Shown here: one piece after another, positions 34,311 to 45,770 of the stretch
How positions within the stretch are numbered: the stretch's first letter is position 1
How the letters are laid out: every line of letters begins with the position of its first letter
NCBI GenBank assembly: GCA_037178675.1
Contig: JAYMGJ010000431.1
Coordinates: 212,238-276,237, forward strand
Direction of reading: 5' to 3'
Origin: Scleroderma bovista
Lineage: Eukaryota > Basidiomycota > Agaricomycetes > Boletales > Sclerodermataceae
Length of the DNA: 64,000 bases
The notes under the pieces: model-generated
What the model was told of the DNA's origin: nothing
Seen by the model: the letters and a program-made list of their open reading frames with translations, nothing else
The model's database searches: none
Program-made: the position numbers and the translations under genes

Positions 34311-37300
34311 ATGGACACCCTCCTCGACCAGCCAAAGCCACCACGGAGGAGAGATCCTGCTCAGCCAACGGATATTGCTGAGCGAGTCTTCGCTCTCCAG
34401 CGACGAAACGCAGCGTATGTGACCCTTTCTTGTATCGACCCACTCGCTCTCACCTTCACGTCTACAAGTGCTTCTCGCGCTCGGGAGCGAGCGGACCGTC
34501 CCCCTCCCCCCTCTTCCTCCACCTCTCGCCCGCCCGCTAGCGTCCCTCCCCCTTCCGCTGCTATCCCCCGCTCGCCTCCAACAAACCCTTCTCCCAGGAA
34601 GCCCCATGCAACCCCGAACGTTGTAATATCGCGTGCAGAAGCTGACCCGGACGATTTCTCTCGTCGCCTCAAGATATCCAATTCACCCCGCTCGCACCAG
34701 CTGTCCAGACAGCAGCAATCTGCAAAACTATACAACCCAGATGCAGATCCTATTCCAATGCATCGCACCACGGAACCAGAAGCCATCTCAGACGCTACCA
34801 GCAGCTCCTATGTACCGCGCACCACACCAACCGCTCATCAGCGCGATGCACCCACGCACCAACGCCTTTTCGATCACAGAAAAGACGATCCCGTCCGTTT
34901 CTCTGTACTTGCGAGACCCTCCAATGGTAAACCTGCCCCAGTGTCTAAAGCGTCGGGTGATTACCTCTCCGCCTCTTCCACTTCTTCATATGCCCCCTCC
35001 ATGACGTCGTCTAGCTTCACCCTGTCATCTGGCACAACGGACAACTCCTCGGCGTCCTCCGCCTTATTTGACGGCGCCAGGCCACCTCGAGAGGACCCCT
35101 CCAACAATGCATTTGCTATACAGCTAAAGAAGCTTTACCGCAGCATATCCACCCTCGAGTCCAAAATCCTCAATGAGGACTCGGACGACAACGCAGACGA
35201 AGGCCGCGTTCTCCTGCGAGGCCGTGGCCGTGAAGTGTCCGAAGATGAGCTCGAGCAGCAAAAGTGGCAAAGAGTCATATCTGACCATAAGCGGTATGCA
35301 TGTTACCCGCAAATCTTTAATATGACTGATCTGGGCACGCTAGCCTTGCTGACATGATGCACAACTTGATGCAAATATCACTCTCTCCCAGCGTGCCAGC
35401 ATCGCTGCGCGTCATTCCCACAAAATACAACATTCTCATCCGCCTATGGACCCACGCATTCCACAGACTCCTCGAGGCCTTACGCCGAGCATCTTTCACT
35501 TCCACACTCGCTCTCGAACATCTACAAGATTTTATTTACTTCGCATACACCTTTTACACCAGCCTCCTCGAGGAACCAACCCTACGCACTTTCCGCTCCG
35601 GATGGCTTGAAGCGCTCGGTGACCTCGCCCGATACCGCATGGCCGTCGCTGCCATGGTCACCAACAACCAGTTCTCAGGGGTCGCACTGACTACAGATGC
35701 CGTCTCCAAAGCCGCGGCCGCCTCCGAGGAGCCCACTTCTAAACCCTCCAAGTCTCAAATCAGTTCGTCAGACCGTCCAGCAGCACGCATCGACGACTCT
35801 CCGACCCCTAGCGTTGGCATCGCCGCTGCGCGCATGATGGAAATCGGGCCTGAAAAGGAAAGGTGGAGAGGAATCGCCAAGGAATGGTACTCTCAGGGTC
35901 TTGCTGAGACGCCTGGAACCGGCAAGCTGCATCACCACTTGGGATTGCTCAGCCGGGAAGTCGAAGGCGAAGAACTTCGTGCGGTCTATCACTTTGTAAA
36001 AAGGTATGTTTATTTGCCTAGTTTCGTTCGAAGCTAATTTATTGTCCAGTATGACCACCCTCCACCCATTCTTGACGTCCCGCGAATCTATTCTTCCGAT
36101 TTGGTCTTCAACAGCCCAATCTCGTCGTTCTCAGCCTGATGCCAGTTCTTCGGAACTATTTGTCCTTCTGCACGGCATGCTATTTACCAACATTCAACTT
36201 GACGACTTTACCCCGACTCTCGCGCGTTTCCTGGAACGTCTCGAAATAGAAGATGCGGAGGAACGCCAATGGATTATGATGGCCGTTATCAACATTAGCG
36301 CCATCATGGAGTATGGCGGACCGAGCGTTTTGCGTAAGGTCGGCGGTCTCGGCGTAAGTCGCGAAATCAATGGCGTTACCCCGATCCGTGTCGTGGCAAA
36401 GCGCAGTCCCGTTATCCACCACGAAGATATTCGCGAAGATCGGCAGATGGATGTCGATGACGAGAGCCCACGCGTTTCATCTGCGGCTGCTCATGTGTCC
36501 CCCGCGTTATCAGACGCCGACTTGGCGACTGAACTTCCTCCGAGGTTCAAGTTTGCCATGCAACTTGCATTTTCAATGTTGTCATTCGTTCTCCGTCATC
36601 CAACCCGCAAGGCGTCTCAGTTCTCGAAGCCGAGTCTGAACCCATACCTCACCGTCGTTCTGACATTTTTAGCAACCATGACCAAACACGCAGAAACACT
36701 GTCGGTACTCGAACGCTCGATGCCGTGGGAGGACCTCGCGCAGTTCTTCTCTACCATCCCTCGAAATGTCATGGCTGCCCATGTCCCCGCCATCAATGGA
36801 GAAAGATGGCCAATGCTCACCAGTGGCTGCGCCCCACCTCTATCTGAGGACTGGTGCATGAGAGGCATGGAGTGGGTCGGTCGGAAAGTGTTCGAGCGTG
36901 GCTATTGGAAAAACGGAGAAGACCGCCGGACCGAGATGGAAGTGCTCGACCTCGAGGAATGTGTCCAACTCACCGATGGTATCATCGAAGATGAGGATGA
37001 CGACGAAGATGGCAAGACAGAGAGACAGAGCATCACAACGAAGCGGTGGACAAGGCTGGTACGATCTGCAGTCGGATTAGCGGAAGTGGTAGATGGGTTT
37101 ACTTGGGTGGAAGGAACACGAGAGTGGAGGATTGAGGGATCGTTGGAAGCCAAAGTCAAGCGCTGGAGAGAGGAAGATCGTCATGAGCAGGAAGAAGAGG
37201 AGCGTCGCCGCAGTGGACGTCGGTGGTCAGATGATGCCATGGATATTGACATGGATCAAGTTGTAGAGGACTCGGAAGAGGGCAGCGAAGATGATGAAGA

Positions 37301-38099
37301 GGACTCGGAAGAGATTAAAGCCCTCAAGGTACAGTCTACTTGCATATTTACCCCATTGCATTCTGAATCTTTTCAGGCACGGCGGCGATATCTTCGCAAT
37401 CTGTTGACTTCGGGACAGCACCCTTCGCCCCCGTCTTCACCCTCCAAGCCATCGCGATCAGCACCGCGTCGGCCACGCCAGGCTCCTTTGTCGTCAAGGC
37501 TCAACATCGTCCCAGGTTACACAATCCTTGTTATCGATACGAACATCATTCTTTCCTCATTGTCCGTTGTCACGTCGATTGTGGAAAGCCTTTGCTGGAC
37601 TGTGGTCATTCCCGTGCCTGTCATCATGGAGCTGGACGGACTCTCTGCGAATACCTCACAATTGGGCGAGGCTGCTCAAGAGGCACTATCTTTTATCACA
37701 TCTCATGTTCGCTCCCACGGAACTTCTCTCAAAGTGCAGACGTCAAAGGGCAACTACCTTACATCTGTCAGCATTCGAACTGAACAAGTCGATTTCACTG
37801 ACAAAACGTCCTGGGAACATTGCATGGACGATCTGATTCTCAAGGCTGCGGTATGGCAAGATGAACATTGGGTCGATAGGACAGCGCTGCTCAAAGTCGG
37901 TACCAGTCCCCGAACGATGACTAATGCCGTTAAGGTCGTGCTACTCAGCCTTGATCGTAACTGTGAGTACTTCATAAATCGCAGAACTACTGTGTAAACT
38001 AATTCCGGCGTGTCATCAGTGCGCCTCAAATCCCGATCGCGACAATTGCCCGCGGCTGATGAGAAAGACTTGGCTGCCATTTTGGCTTTCGTTACATGA
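34311..38099 (+). CDS. EST1/SMG6-like protein with C-terminal PIN nuclease domain
   Basis: A protein with an N-terminal Ser/Pro-rich disordered region (about 34480-35080), a 14-3-3-like/helical EST1 domain (TLESKILNED near 35150 to WLEALGDLARYRMAV near 35620), and the DNA/RNA-binding domain, including EKERWRGIAKEWYSQGLAET, GKLHHHLGLLSREVEGEELR, AVYHFVK joined to SMTTLHPFLTSRESILP. A long linker with acidic DDEDDEDGK-like runs precedes a PIN domain at about 37500-38099. The PIN keeps YTILVIDTNIIL, IPVPVIMELDGL, CMDDLILKAAVWQ and LSLDRN joined to LRLKSRSR; the Asp/Glu residues corresponding to the SMG6 active site are present. SMG6 cleaves mRNA during nonsense-mediated decay. A telomere role as in yeast Est1 is the alternative. 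The stop is TGA at 38097-38099. Confidence 0.82.
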
Positions 38100-39139
38100 T
38101 GAACTACGCGGTTCATTCCCAACCCTCGTCGTCTACTTGCTACTGGTGGTCCTAGCGGTCCTAGGGCACGCCCTGCGTCAGACAGAGACACGGAGCTTCT
38201 TGTGGGCCACCCATGTCCTCATGCTATATCACGCCACGGCCGGTGATGTTACACTCGCTTTGTTTCGTTGTTTTTGTTATACAATCCTCACATCATACCC
38301 TGCATTATTTCTTGCATGTTCTCTGTGACCATAATTATTGCATCCTTTCTGTATGTGCTTTATGTAGTACTTAAGGAATGGTCAGGATTTTCTGGATCCT
38401 AGTTTGACGGCTGAACCATTTAGTCCCTCATAGCCGACTGTCAAGTAACTGCCCACATATCAATGTTCCGAATCCCGCACTGTATACTCGCTCGATGTGT
38501 TTCCGGTCTATCTCGAAATACAGATACTATAGTGTGGTGGTTTTGAGTGAAGATCTTCGTGTGTTGACATTTATAGGTTACCCTACTTCTCATCGTCACA
38601 CATTTTTGCCCTAGACTCTACTTAAAACCTTGTTCGCGTTCCCCGATACTTGACGTTGAAACGTTGACTGATCAATGATTCCACCGTGCAACAAAAGGGT
38701 ACGTAAACCGAACCTCGTTTGCAACTTATCACTTTTCACTACAGATTATGTACATAACTTACATAAACCGATCTCTACAATGTACAATGATCGCTCTCGC
38801 GCAAACCTGTGAGCCCAAAACCCCAAGAAAATGCTTATTCGTCCCTCAGTGCACCGCCTTCCGAGATAAACACCCGAAGTGAAAATTGTCAGGAAGATTC
38901 AAACACATCCACGCACGACATCGAGATATAGCATCTCGATGTCGTGCTTTTAGAGGGTAGAGAGTAGCGTCTAGGGCAAAAAATATGTGATGACAAGAAG
39001 TATAGTACCTTCCTCAATAGATATGATATACATGCAAGAATACATAGATGGACAACCAAATCTACTACCCATAGAACAACCAACGGCGCTTCACAAATCC
39101 ACCTCATCTACACCATTAACCCTCGCTTGGTTAAACGTT
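38100..39139. other. 1.04 kb intergenic region between convergent 3' ends
   Basis: Contains no coding frame I can support. It holds a perfect hairpin (38913-38947, listed separately) and AT-rich stretches. Probably 3' UTRs of the SMG6-like and HET genes. Confidence 0.45.
38913..38947. repeat. perfect 15-bp inverted repeat with 5-base loop
   Basis: The arm gcacgacatcgagat is followed by the loop atagc and the exact reverse complement atctcgatgtcgtgc, with four T after the right arm. It lies about 190 bp beyond the HET-gene stop codon, in the likely 3' flank of that gene on the minus strand. Confidence 0.85.
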
Positions 39140-41507
39140 TCATCTCACCGCTCTCCTCACCACAGAGACAGCGCCTTCGTTTCTGTGCCAAACAAATGGC
39201 TTTTTAGCGTTGCACCAACCTGATATGATGCCTGAGCCAGGTCGGCGAGGGTTAGGAGAACATTGTATGACCATTGTGATGAGATATCTGTTCTTGAGTC
39301 GAGTAGAAAGGAAAACCAACAATGATTTGAAGTCGCCGTTACTCGGAAGCGACAGGCCAAGTGGTTCGTATAATTCAGTGAAACGATCAGGCCAGTAGTA
39401 CGCCCTCACAACGCCGCTTTCTCTCTGGTGACCATCCCATTCAGATATTTTGTGCTGTCTTGGGGTGATGTTCGTGTTTAAAGAAAGTGACTTGAGGTCA
39501 GCAAAGAGGTTCCCTTCGCAGCAGAATTCCTCGGAGTCCGTAAAGTAACCATAGTCCCCCAGCTGTTCTCGTAAGACTCCTCGAACAGTTATGAAAGGTG
39601 TGTGTACTCACCTTTATGTCATTTGGTATGTATGAGAACTTCATGGGGACCCCATCCACGAGCAGCTCACAGTTATACTGCTTAATACTCGGACAATGGC
39701 GTATCATGAGACCCCGCCAGTCACGGTCGGGATCGTCTGCTCTCTGCATAGACGGTGACCAATGAAATGGTAATGTGCGTGCACACAAAAAAAACCTACT
39801 TACATCGATGTCGAAGCCTGTCCACTTACCTGATACATGACCGAAACTGAAATCCAGAAATAATTCAAGCTTAACTCCACACATCCCAGAGCTCTTCCAC
39901 ATGACAAAAGAAGTCTGCAGGATCCAGGTTGATCGAGGGAGAGGGGTTTGCAAAATGTAAACCTGACAGTGTGCAGCTCCAGAACGTGCCTTATTCATGG
40001 ACTGTGCATGCTCTGGCGCTCTCTCCAGCATTGGGCCATAGGAGGACCACAAACTATCTAAGGGACTGTCAGGTTCGACATGTATCCAGTTCTGGCCAAA
40101 GCACCGTCCAAACCCTACTGCGATATGACACCCTTGACGCAAAGAATAGACTTTGACGCAAAGAGGAACTGTGGTGCTCAGAGTGATCGTGTTCCCTGTG
40201 TTTAAGCCCTCTGGATACGAAGTCGAGTAGGTGAAACCATCCTTGAGGATTGCACTGTCGTCGATTTCGAATGTGGAGTTGCAATGCTGCGTGCCTTGAT
40301 ATCTGAGATAGACTTGACGTAGTTGTAGACGACCCCCTTCATAAAGTAAAGACCCAGTGTGTCGATAGTAATTGGATTCCCACAAAGCCAAGTCGATGAC
40401 CACTGGTAGTCCCGATGGATGAAAGCGACATGGCAGCAGGGCTTGGAAGAGTGAGCCAGAGCCAACACGGGGACAGAGGAACAGCCAGATTTGGATGCCG
40501 CGATTCGTGATGAGGAATGTACCAAATCGACCGTCCTCAATCGAAAGGAGCTCTTCTTCTGGGATGCGGTCTTGGAGAGATTCGATGAATTCGTCTCGAT
40601 CCATCAGTTCCATCTCATCACAACCCCGGAAGAAGCTCGGGTCGTCTGCAAGGATACTGCCAGTCCGCACAATTGAGTTGCAGCCCCAAGCAAAGATGCT
40701 TTGGTCGTTTGACGTGCGGATGATCTCCAGTTGAAGACGGTGAAAGGCCTTCTTCCCCTCCCCATACAACATCGGCATATTCACGTCCAGCAGACCCATC
40801 AGAGAATAAGCCCTGTCCTCCACTCGAGTCGTCGTCCGACTGGCTGCCCATGACATGATTTGGGCAACGCACGGACGGTTTGAGGAAAGTCCTTCCTCCA
40901 GTGTACGCTGTGGAACTCGAGTGATGTGTTCCAACATAGGTGCAAGCATCCTCTTGTTACCGATGGGATGCCAATCTTTGTTGAAGAACTGGACATCCCT
41001 TGGCGCTATCATCTCTTGCAGTGTCCACCCACGCGAGAACCACTCTGGCCAGCCGTTCGACTTGGGATACCTATAGCCTTCAGTCATGGTGGGAAATGAT
41101 GGACCGGGGACGTCGTGGAGGTACGCATAGCATGTCCTTGAGTTTTCGTACCACCGGTACATGGAATTAATGGCCTCTGATAGCTCTGCGCTGCTTCGCT
41201 TGTCGATGCAGCAAGTGTCCACCCACAGCCACTTGCACCCATCCTTGTCCGCCTGCTTGCAGCTCTGGAGGATCTTTTGATAGCCATCACGCTGGCGAAT
41301 TTCAGTTCTCTCCTCCTCATTCATCTTCGCGAGCTTGACTACCTCGTTATAATCCACTTCTTGCTCGATCCACCGATGGGATAAGATCGCGTACTCTGTT
41401 ACTTCGTCATCACCGAACTCGAGCACTTTGGTTCGATGGTCAACTCGCTTTCCCTGTCCGATCAATCGCTCTCTTTCAAGAAAGGCCTCTACGTTGATCA
41501 AGCGCAT
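39140..41507 (-). CDS. HET-domain (heterokaryon-incompatibility-like) protein
   Basis: A HET-domain protein, a family linked in filamentous fungi to non-self recognition and programmed cell death, although many members have unknown roles. The start MRLINVEAFLERERLI (41507) is the standard HET N-terminus; an in-frame upstream ATG at 41561 is less typical. The domain blocks are all present: TEYAILSHRW, GYQKILQSCKQADKDGCKWL, WVDTCCIDKRSSAELSEAIN, SMYRWYENSRTCYAYLHDVP, WFSRGWTLQEMIAPRDVQFF and RVEDRAYSLMGLLDVNMPML. The long C-terminal region (about 450 residues) is specific to this type. Two introns near 39745-39803 and 39560-39615 are needed to join RADDPDRDWRGLMIRHCP and the last exon (LGDYGYFTDSEEFCC to VVRRAVR). 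Confidence 0.9.
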
Positions 41508-42268
41508 ACTACACAAGTGTATGTCAATCTTGACCATTACATAACTGTAGCTGGCACCCATACCTCCTCTAAATGAATTGCTGAATATTTGTAGTTGTGG
41601 TGATATGATCAGGTTGATTCTCTTTGGTTGGTTAACGTCTTTACTTATATGCTAGTGCGGACAACTGATGCTGGTGGTAAGGGCACAAGGATAGTACGTG
41701 TGATTTCTAGCCGAAAAGCCTTGGCGTAACACAACAGGTAACTGAGCGCATTATCAAAGTAAGATGTTTTGTTGACCACCCATGCGATGGCAATCAGGCC
41801 GAGAAGAACTGTCTGTCTTCCTTCGAGTCTTAGGAGGGACTACTACTCACTCCTGGTCCGAAGGTTTACAATTAATGGACGCGGCAGGCCCCCTGAAGCT
41901 CCCTTTAATGGGTTGAGGCACTCGAGGAAGGAACGGGACACATATATTTGGGCATGGATAGCCACAGTCATAGGGGAGCAGTGCTACAAACAGGAAACGG
42001 CGTACGACTACAGAGACAGAGACCCGAAGGGCCGCAAATTAATAGATGAAAGCCAAAGGACGAGGCTTGAAGGGAGCTTCAGGGTCCGACTGTAATTCCA
42101 TCTGTTGATTAGGGCACATACCCCCTAAACCTATAGTATATAGCTTGAGTAGGATAAAGGGGCTAATAAGAATCTGCTCACCCCCATCTCTGTGTCCTAA
42201 GACTAGCTAAGCTTTCGTTCTCGTCCCACGAACGTATATCGCACACACTCGATCACAACACCATCTCT
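41508..42268. other. intergenic region with an inverted-repeat element
   Basis: About 760 bp between the divergent starts of the HET gene and the next gene. A 108-codon frame (41769-42095) covers the inverted repeats described below, has no family match, and its sequence looks incidental. The remainder is presumed promoter sequence. Confidence 0.4.
41891..42084. repeat. 15-bp perfect inverted repeats flanking about 164 bp
   Basis: The left arm ccctgaagctccctt (41891-41905) has its exact reverse complement aagggagcttcaggg at 42070-42084. The pair could fold back or be the ends of a small non-autonomous element. No target-site duplication was identified. Confidence 0.6.
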
Positions 42269-43909
42269 ATGATGAATATCGACTCAGAGCAAGACATCTA
42301 CAGTCGACTCTTGAGCTGCGCAGAACCTAAACGTGGATACCCCCTCTGGTGCCCCGATGTCCCCACACAATTACCCTCTGAATATCGTTGTGGCGGATAC
42401 AGGATCGGGGATGTGGGCGTCGTAACAGGACATGGCAGTTTCGACGTGTTCTTCAATATATGCCTCCCCAGTTCCCATCCTCTTCATAGTCCTTATGGTG
42501 TTCCAGAGGGCTTCGAGCAAATCGAATTATCAAACCTGGATGTCGAGAGCTTTGAAAATGTCGACAAGCGTGGCCGGGTGGTTTCTGCTCAGACCAACTT
42601 GGCGGAAGTTGCCGGGGCCAGTCCTAGGACCTCTGAGTTCGTTCACTGATTACTTTCTTGACGATTTAACTGTCTGCTCGACAGGGTGCTATCTGTACAA
42701 GCTAGTCTCGGTCCACAATTCAATTCATCTACATCGCAAGGCGCAATTTTGGTGCTTCCTGAAGGATCGGATCAACACGATCTTCGCAATTACTCGGTTT
42801 TTCAAAAGGAGGCACTCTTAAAGGGAAAGGCATGGTACGAGTTTGCGGTGAACAAGCTTGGCAGGACGATGATCAGCCCCGATTCGATTTACCTCATCAC
42901 TGGGTTCCACAAGACCAGCTCGTGGTCCCTTGCGGCTTTCAAAAATGTCGGTAGTAGATCCTTGCAGTTCATGGCAGACACAGTTGTCAGCGGAAATGTC
43001 ACTGCAGCATGTACTTGGGAGATGGTATCTTCTTTTCCATGTCGTGTTGGACCAGATCCGCTCGACGGCAAGAAAAATCAAACTGCGTTTATTCGTGGGT
43101 TCAAGATTGCAATCAGGAAAGGCATATTCGACCGCATTTTGGGTGACTCGAAATGCCGCCTGCGTCGGCAGAACCCTTGCTTTCATTGGATTGGAAGGCT
43201 CATAGGTAGCAAGGTAAGGCGACCGAATCACACGGGTCCAAAGAAGGCAAAAAGTTCTGTCGTCAGTCGTTCCCACGATATAAGGTCCTCCCAGAACCCT
43301 TTGCTCTTCGAGCAAGGGAATGTGGTTGTATTCCCCAGTTCCACTTTCATGCATGGCATGAAAGGCATCGAGTGTGGGGGCGCTGGACAGGCCTCCGAAG
43401 CCAATCGTGGAATTGTAGGAGAACACGAGCAGAATTCTTCCGATACTCCACACCATCCAGAACCGTCGGACCCAGGTGTCCAAGGTCTTGACGATCTGTC
43501 ACTTTATCATGTACCTTTCATATCTAAGGTTGGTGCATTTTATCAGGTTACTTACTAGCATGACACTTAATCCAATGAAGATCTATCACCCCTCAGATTT
43601 GATCAACCAGATCATACTAGATAAGGTACATTTTCCATGTGCGTATATGGGACCCCCGCTCTAATCTTGTTGAAGGAGCCCTCTTGTGACATAGCTGTTA
43701 CCCACGATGACCTTTGGGCGGATATCCTTGGAAGGGTATGTCCTACTTGTTTTGTATGGCTATTTACCAACCCACTTTTAAAGCTTCCTTCAGGGAAAGT
43801 ACATCCAGATGTCATTTCAGAAGCTATCAGGTGCGGGTGCTCGAAATATAGTATCGTGTCTTTCCTTGGTAGGCAATGTCTTTCGAAGTCAGCATATAAT
43901 TGGTGGTAA
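42269..43909 (+). CDS. agaricomycete-expanded hypothetical protein family
   Basis: The start MMNIDSEQDIYSRLLSCAEP leads into GYPLWCPDVPTQLPSEYRCG, YRIGDVGVVT and FDVFFNICLPSSHP, the N-terminal signature of a large uncharacterised family I recall from mushroom genomes. After an intron near 42600-42685 the protein continues VLSVQASLGPQFNSS, GAILVLPEGSDQHDLRNYSV, SIYLITGFHKTSSWSLAAF, GPDPLDGKKNQTAFIRGFKI. Small C-terminal exons carry KIYHPSDLINQIILDK and CDIAVTHDDLWADILGR. The gene extends to about 43820-43909; the last exon is uncertain because two reading frames compete after 43795 and the splice phase there is ambiguous. No enzymatic motif or membrane helix is evident. Function unknown. Confidence 0.65.
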
Positions 43910-44124
43910 CATTTTTGTTAGGTGCCGCGTATTTTTCCTGTCGTTCAAAATACGAAATGCGGAATGGAGAAGCAGTTTTGAAATTTACATAATGTGTCAG
44001 CGAAAGAGAGCGGTGACGTTCGCGGGTGCAGTCGTTTGAAAATACTCCATTGCCCTCACGTCCAAATGGTATCTATACAGTAACATAGTACACGAATTTT
44101 TAAAGCCATGCACTAATCAACCCT

Positions 44125-44818
44125 TTACTCGTATATCATGCTCGCCTGTGAGAGGCCGTAATCCAAAGTACCCTCGGGGAACCAGCTGGCATTGATCAGT
44201 TGTTAAATAAAGCAGCGACACGAGACAATGGCAACCACGTACAGGGCAATTTCCTTCTCGGCATTCTCAACTGTGTCAGAGCCATGGCAGATGTTGCGAC
44301 CGGTTGCAAGGGCAAAGTCACCACGGATGGTGCCTTTCATAGGCGTGTGAATGGATACACAAATGGAACAAGTGGTGCACTCACCAGGAGCGGATGCAAG
44401 GGGGTTGGTAGCACCGAGCATGGCACGACCAGTCTTGACGGCATCGAGACCCTCAAAGGCCATGCAGAAGACAGGTCCACTAAGCATGTATTTGATCAAG
44501 CCGGGGAAGAACGATCTCTCCCTGAGATCTTCATAGTCTAGAACGCGCAAGGGTTATACCATCGATCAACGACTACGGTAAGACAAAACAAACGTGTCTC
44601 AAGTGTCGCGCGGGATGGCCGTGCGAGCTTGGAGGCGATGAGTTTGAAGCCACGTTTTTCGAAGCGCGAAAGGATTTCTCCGGCGAGACCACGGTCGACA
44701 CCGTCAGGCTGCGCGATGTCAGCCTCCCAGGTGATGAAAGGAGGGATGATGATCTTACCTTGACCATGATGTAGGTGCGCTCGCGAAGGTTGGGGCCGGT
44801 TTGGGTCGTCGACGACAT
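44125..44818 (-). CDS. YNK1: nucleoside diphosphate kinase
   Basis: This enzyme transfers the gamma-phosphate from NTPs to NDPs through a phosphohistidine. Exons joined in phase: [20 protein letters not shown] (start 44818), [110 protein letters not shown] (active-site His) and [11 protein letters not shown] last intron starting with gtacgt, just before the apparent read-through stop at 44203, leads to [19 protein letters not shown] and TAA at 44125-44127. Ending the model at the simple open-frame stop would lose this conserved C-terminus. The total is about 150 residues, as expected. It is divergent from QCR7 with 205 bp between starts. Confidence 0.95.
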
Positions 44819-45023
44819 GCTGATTGCAATCTAAGCTGTAGGTGGAGAGTCGGGTTGGGATGCAGGCCGTGCACACGGTGCGTCCTATATAGTTTTTGCA
44901 TCGATTTATCTTATCGGCATCTTATCACTGAAAATATTTCAAGAAACGGGAAACAAGACCAAACAAGGTCTCTCCGAGTGCCTCCGTTTGTGTTGCAACT
45001 TTCGAATCCAAAACGTTTTCGCC

Positions 45024-45560
45024 ATGAACGCGCTGGGGCCATCTCTCGCACCTTACATCCGTTCTTCGCGGACACTCAAGAAATGGGTCACCCCAATCGC
45101 ACAGTGGTATGCTGACTTGATGGGTCACCGTAGAATGGGCCTCAAATATGACGACCTCCGTGCGTATAACACCCGCTTGCCACATCGTGTATGTCGTGCT
45201 CACTAGTGTCGCATAGAGGTCGAGGAATCGCCAGAAGTCCAGAGAGTATGTCCTGGTTGTTGAAATGTATCCGGACAATCCCCTGAATAGCTCCATGATA
45301 GGCCCTTTCGCGTCTGGCGCCGCGGGATGCATATGACAGGGCACACCGCATGAAGGTCTCGCTGCACCAATCCATGCTTCACAAGGACCTACCAAAGGAC
45401 CAGTGGGTATCTGCAAACGACGTGTGTATCTTGGCCTTCTGGTGTGACAATGACTCACTCAACTCAGGACGTCCGTTACCTGAAACCACACATTCAGGAA
45501 GTTCTCAAGGAAGAGGCGGAGAGGGCTGCCTGGGATACCATGTCGGTTCAGCGCAAATAG
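45024..45560 (+). CDS. QCR7: cytochrome bc1 complex subunit 7 (QCR7, 14 kDa)
   Basis: A nuclear-encoded subunit of respiratory complex III on the matrix side of the inner mitochondrial membrane. The start MNALGPSLAPYIRSSRTLKK (45024) continues WVTPIAQWYADLMGHRRMGL and KYDDL. Splicing (donor gtgcgt, acceptor ...cgcatag) adds QVEESPEVQR, then a second intron (gtatgt...gatag) leads to ALSRLAPRDAYDRAHRMKVS and LHKDLPKDQWVSAND. The last intron joins DVRYLKPHIQEVLKEEAERA and AWDTMSVQRK, stop TAG at 45558-45560. The order and the motifs (YDDL, LPKxQW, DVRYL..H..EV..E) fit the family well. Length is about 125 residues, the typical size. Confidence 0.95.
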
Positions 45561-45770
45561 AATACAGTACGACTCCGTCAATATCATTGGTCACTCAATT
45601 ATTATCTTACTGGCAACTTTCTGTGCGCGGCTGAAACCCAAACGAACGTCACTTTTATTACCGTTATGGTTTTACAGCACATTGCAGGAGTACATGTATA
45701 CAAAGTCATTCTTTTCCCTCAAAATCAGTGAAAAGGAAAACTCTATTTCCTTCAAAGCAAGTGATGACAA

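Noticed and set aside
34361..34786. 141-codon minus-strand frame rich in Gly, Arg and Glu
   Set aside because: Antisense of the Ser/Pro-rich N-terminus of the EST1/SMG6-like gene; composition bias opens the opposite strand.
42818..43483. 221-codon minus-strand frame
   Set aside because: Shadow of the agaricomycete-family gene, which shows recognisable family motifs in the plus direction.
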